Shown here one piece after another: positions 50,507 to 51,529 of a stretch of DNA of 51,529 nucleotides. Below the pieces are notes generated by a model. It was given only the letters and a program-made list of their open reading frames with translations, searched no databases and was not told where the DNA came from. Positions within the stretch are counted from its first letter, which is position 1. Each line of letters starts with the position of its first letter. Location: positions 1 through 51,529 of the IMG/VR virus record IMGVR_UViG_3300042895_002727. One strand, 5' to 3'. A program made the translations under genes and the position numbers. The stretch comes from a virus.

Positions 50507-51529
50507 TCATGTCAAACCAGCCGTATTGGGATAGACGCCACCGTTATAGAAATCAATTTCTGGAAATCTGACTCTCAGTATCTCTACTTGCTGCCTATGG
50601 ATAAAGTCTGCATACTTTGATGCATTTGCAGGACTGTCAAGTTTTGCTAAAAACAATCCATCAGACAGATACTTAGCAATTGCCTCTGCCTCTGTTAGTT
50701 CTACCGCAAATCCACCAACAGTCCATATTGGTGTTATTAGAACCGCAGTATTCCCTGGTTTCCATCCATTTGGATTAATTGTTAAATCTGGTTTTTGGAA
50801 TATCGTGATTGAAAATGTAGTTTTGGGTTCACCATTTACCGTCAGTATTGGACGCGAGTAAAGAGGGATGTTGCCGATAGACACCAAACCGCTTTTCATG
50901 CGAGGGTAGACAGATGGAAAATCATATTCAGTGAATTCTGTCGGAAGCGGAAAGTATGCGCCGTTTGGTGGATATGGTACGGCGGCTGCTGCAACCCTTG
51001 TAGGTATTGGTCTTTCAGCATTTGTTTGAAGAAACCTAACTCCTACTGGTAGTTCTTTTTCTTCTTTTTTCTCAAGTGTTGGTTTTCTGAAATTAACAGT
51101 CACCGGGTCTGGTGTTCTGTCTGTGAAGCCCACCGAGTCAATTAGGTAGTATCCGTTCAGACTTGGAACATCACCAACATACGCTGTCATTCCTGGTCTT
51201 ATCTGAGTTCCGTTTTGTCTATCAACAACTATCGAGCCATCTCCGTACCTGGGGTCATTTGTTGACACATTTATAGTCGGGTAGGACATAGCAAAAAAAT
51301 AACCAGGAGTCCCTTTGCCGACAGCAGGGTATTGAAGCGGTATGTATTTTGTGCTTTTTGTTTTAAACTTTTTTTCTTTTTTACTCCAAACTCGAACAGT
51401 GTCACCACTGTCAATACCCCATTTATGCATAAGGAATTTTTCTGAAGCGAACACCAAGAATCCATCGACTTCATAAATAACAAATTTTGCATCTTGCGCA
51501 AGTCTGGTTAGAACGTCCCATAGCGAGTC
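50507..51529 (-). CDS. Tail hub protein (5' end outside window)
   Basis: The frame is open from the right edge of the window to the stop at 50507 (340 codons), so the N-terminus is missing. The start of the visible part (SLWDVLTRLAQDAKFVIYEV, then DGFLVFAS) is the W-x-x-L-x-x-L-A-x-x pattern of hub/late-control-D-type proteins. RPGMTAYVGDVPSLNGYYLIDSVGF is an HDP-binding-like hub strand set. The gene next to the spike and gp25 is usually the hub. C-terminus contains YADFIHRQQVEILRVRFP. Confidence 0.65.
   Translation of the reverse strand, partial: DSLWDVLTRLAQDAKFVIYEVDGFLVFASEKFLMHKWGIDSGDTVRVWSKKEKKFKTKSTKYIPLQYPAVGKGTPGYFFAMSYPTINVSTNDPRYGDGSIVVDRQNGTQIRPGMTAYVGDVPSLNGYYLIDSVGFTDRTPDPVTVNFRKPTLEKKEEKELPVGVRFLQTNAERPIPTRVAAAAVPYPPNGAYFPLPTEFTEYDFPSVYPRMKSGLVSIGNIPLYSRPILTVNGEPKTTFSITIFQKPDLTINPNGWKPGNTAVLITPIWTVGGFAVELTEAEAIAKYLSDGLFLAKLDSPANASKYADFIHRQQVEILRVRFPEIDFYNGGVYPNTAGLT

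Overview
The window is part of a tailed-phage genome. It has no ribosomal, tRNA or host housekeeping genes, is almost wall-to-wall coding with many 4-14 nt gene overlaps, and is moderately AT-rich. A contractile-tail (myovirus-type) baseplate series lies at the right end: hub, spike, gp25-like wedge, baseplate J-like protein and gpI-like protein. A small r1t-type holin, a secreted protein with a threonine-rich linker of the kind common in actinobacteria, and leaderless-type starts (TANNNT six bases before ATG/GTG) point to an actinobacterial host, perhaps an aquatic one. That host assignment is inference. Both ends of the window cut through genes.

Layout. 1-1025 (minus): 5' part of a signal-peptide-bearing surface protein. 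1107-1994 (plus): glutathione-peroxidase-like protein. 1987-7088 (minus operon): GT-B glycosyltransferase, GT-A glycosyltransferase, HAD/nucleotidyltransferase fusion, SAM methyltransferase and phosphodiesterase/glycosyltransferase fusion, which reads as a glycan-building set. 7172-24633 (plus): holin, small virion proteins, a 35-unit repeat protein, three very large fibre/tail proteins, and two fibronectin-type-III proteins ending in Phe-Phe-Pro repeats. 24643-44279: an accessory block dominated by non-haem iron oxygenases. I count 14 double-stranded-beta-helix 2-oxoglutarate oxygenase-like genes plus one aspartyl/asparaginyl beta-hydroxylase-like gene. Interleaved are two sulfotransferase-like genes, a membrane fatty-acid-desaturase-like gene, a GT32-like glycosyltransferase, a methyltransferase-like gene, three DUF6065-type proteins, a second GPx-like protein without the usual cysteine, a lipocalin-like barrel and a truncated dehydrogenase. 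36584-39997 is read leftward from a 40-bp divergent promoter region shared with 40038-44279. 44296-51529 (minus): zinc-binding protein, a small protein, a third Phe-Phe-Pro protein, another fibre, and the baseplate genes.

Main idea. Three virion-type proteins end in proline/aromatic repeats (FFP or FFPP). The same genome carries a large set of prolyl-4-hydroxylase-like enzymes, and three of these have the lysine that authentic prolyl 4-hydroxylases use to bind 2-oxoglutarate. Each of those three overlaps a DUF6065-type gene. Glycosyltransferases and sulfotransferases lie alongside. A consistent but untested reading is a phage-encoded hydroxylation, glycosylation and sulfation system that decorates the phage's own fibres or the host surface. 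No stretch over 300 bases lacks a gene, and I see no tRNA, CRISPR array, insertion sequence or integrase.
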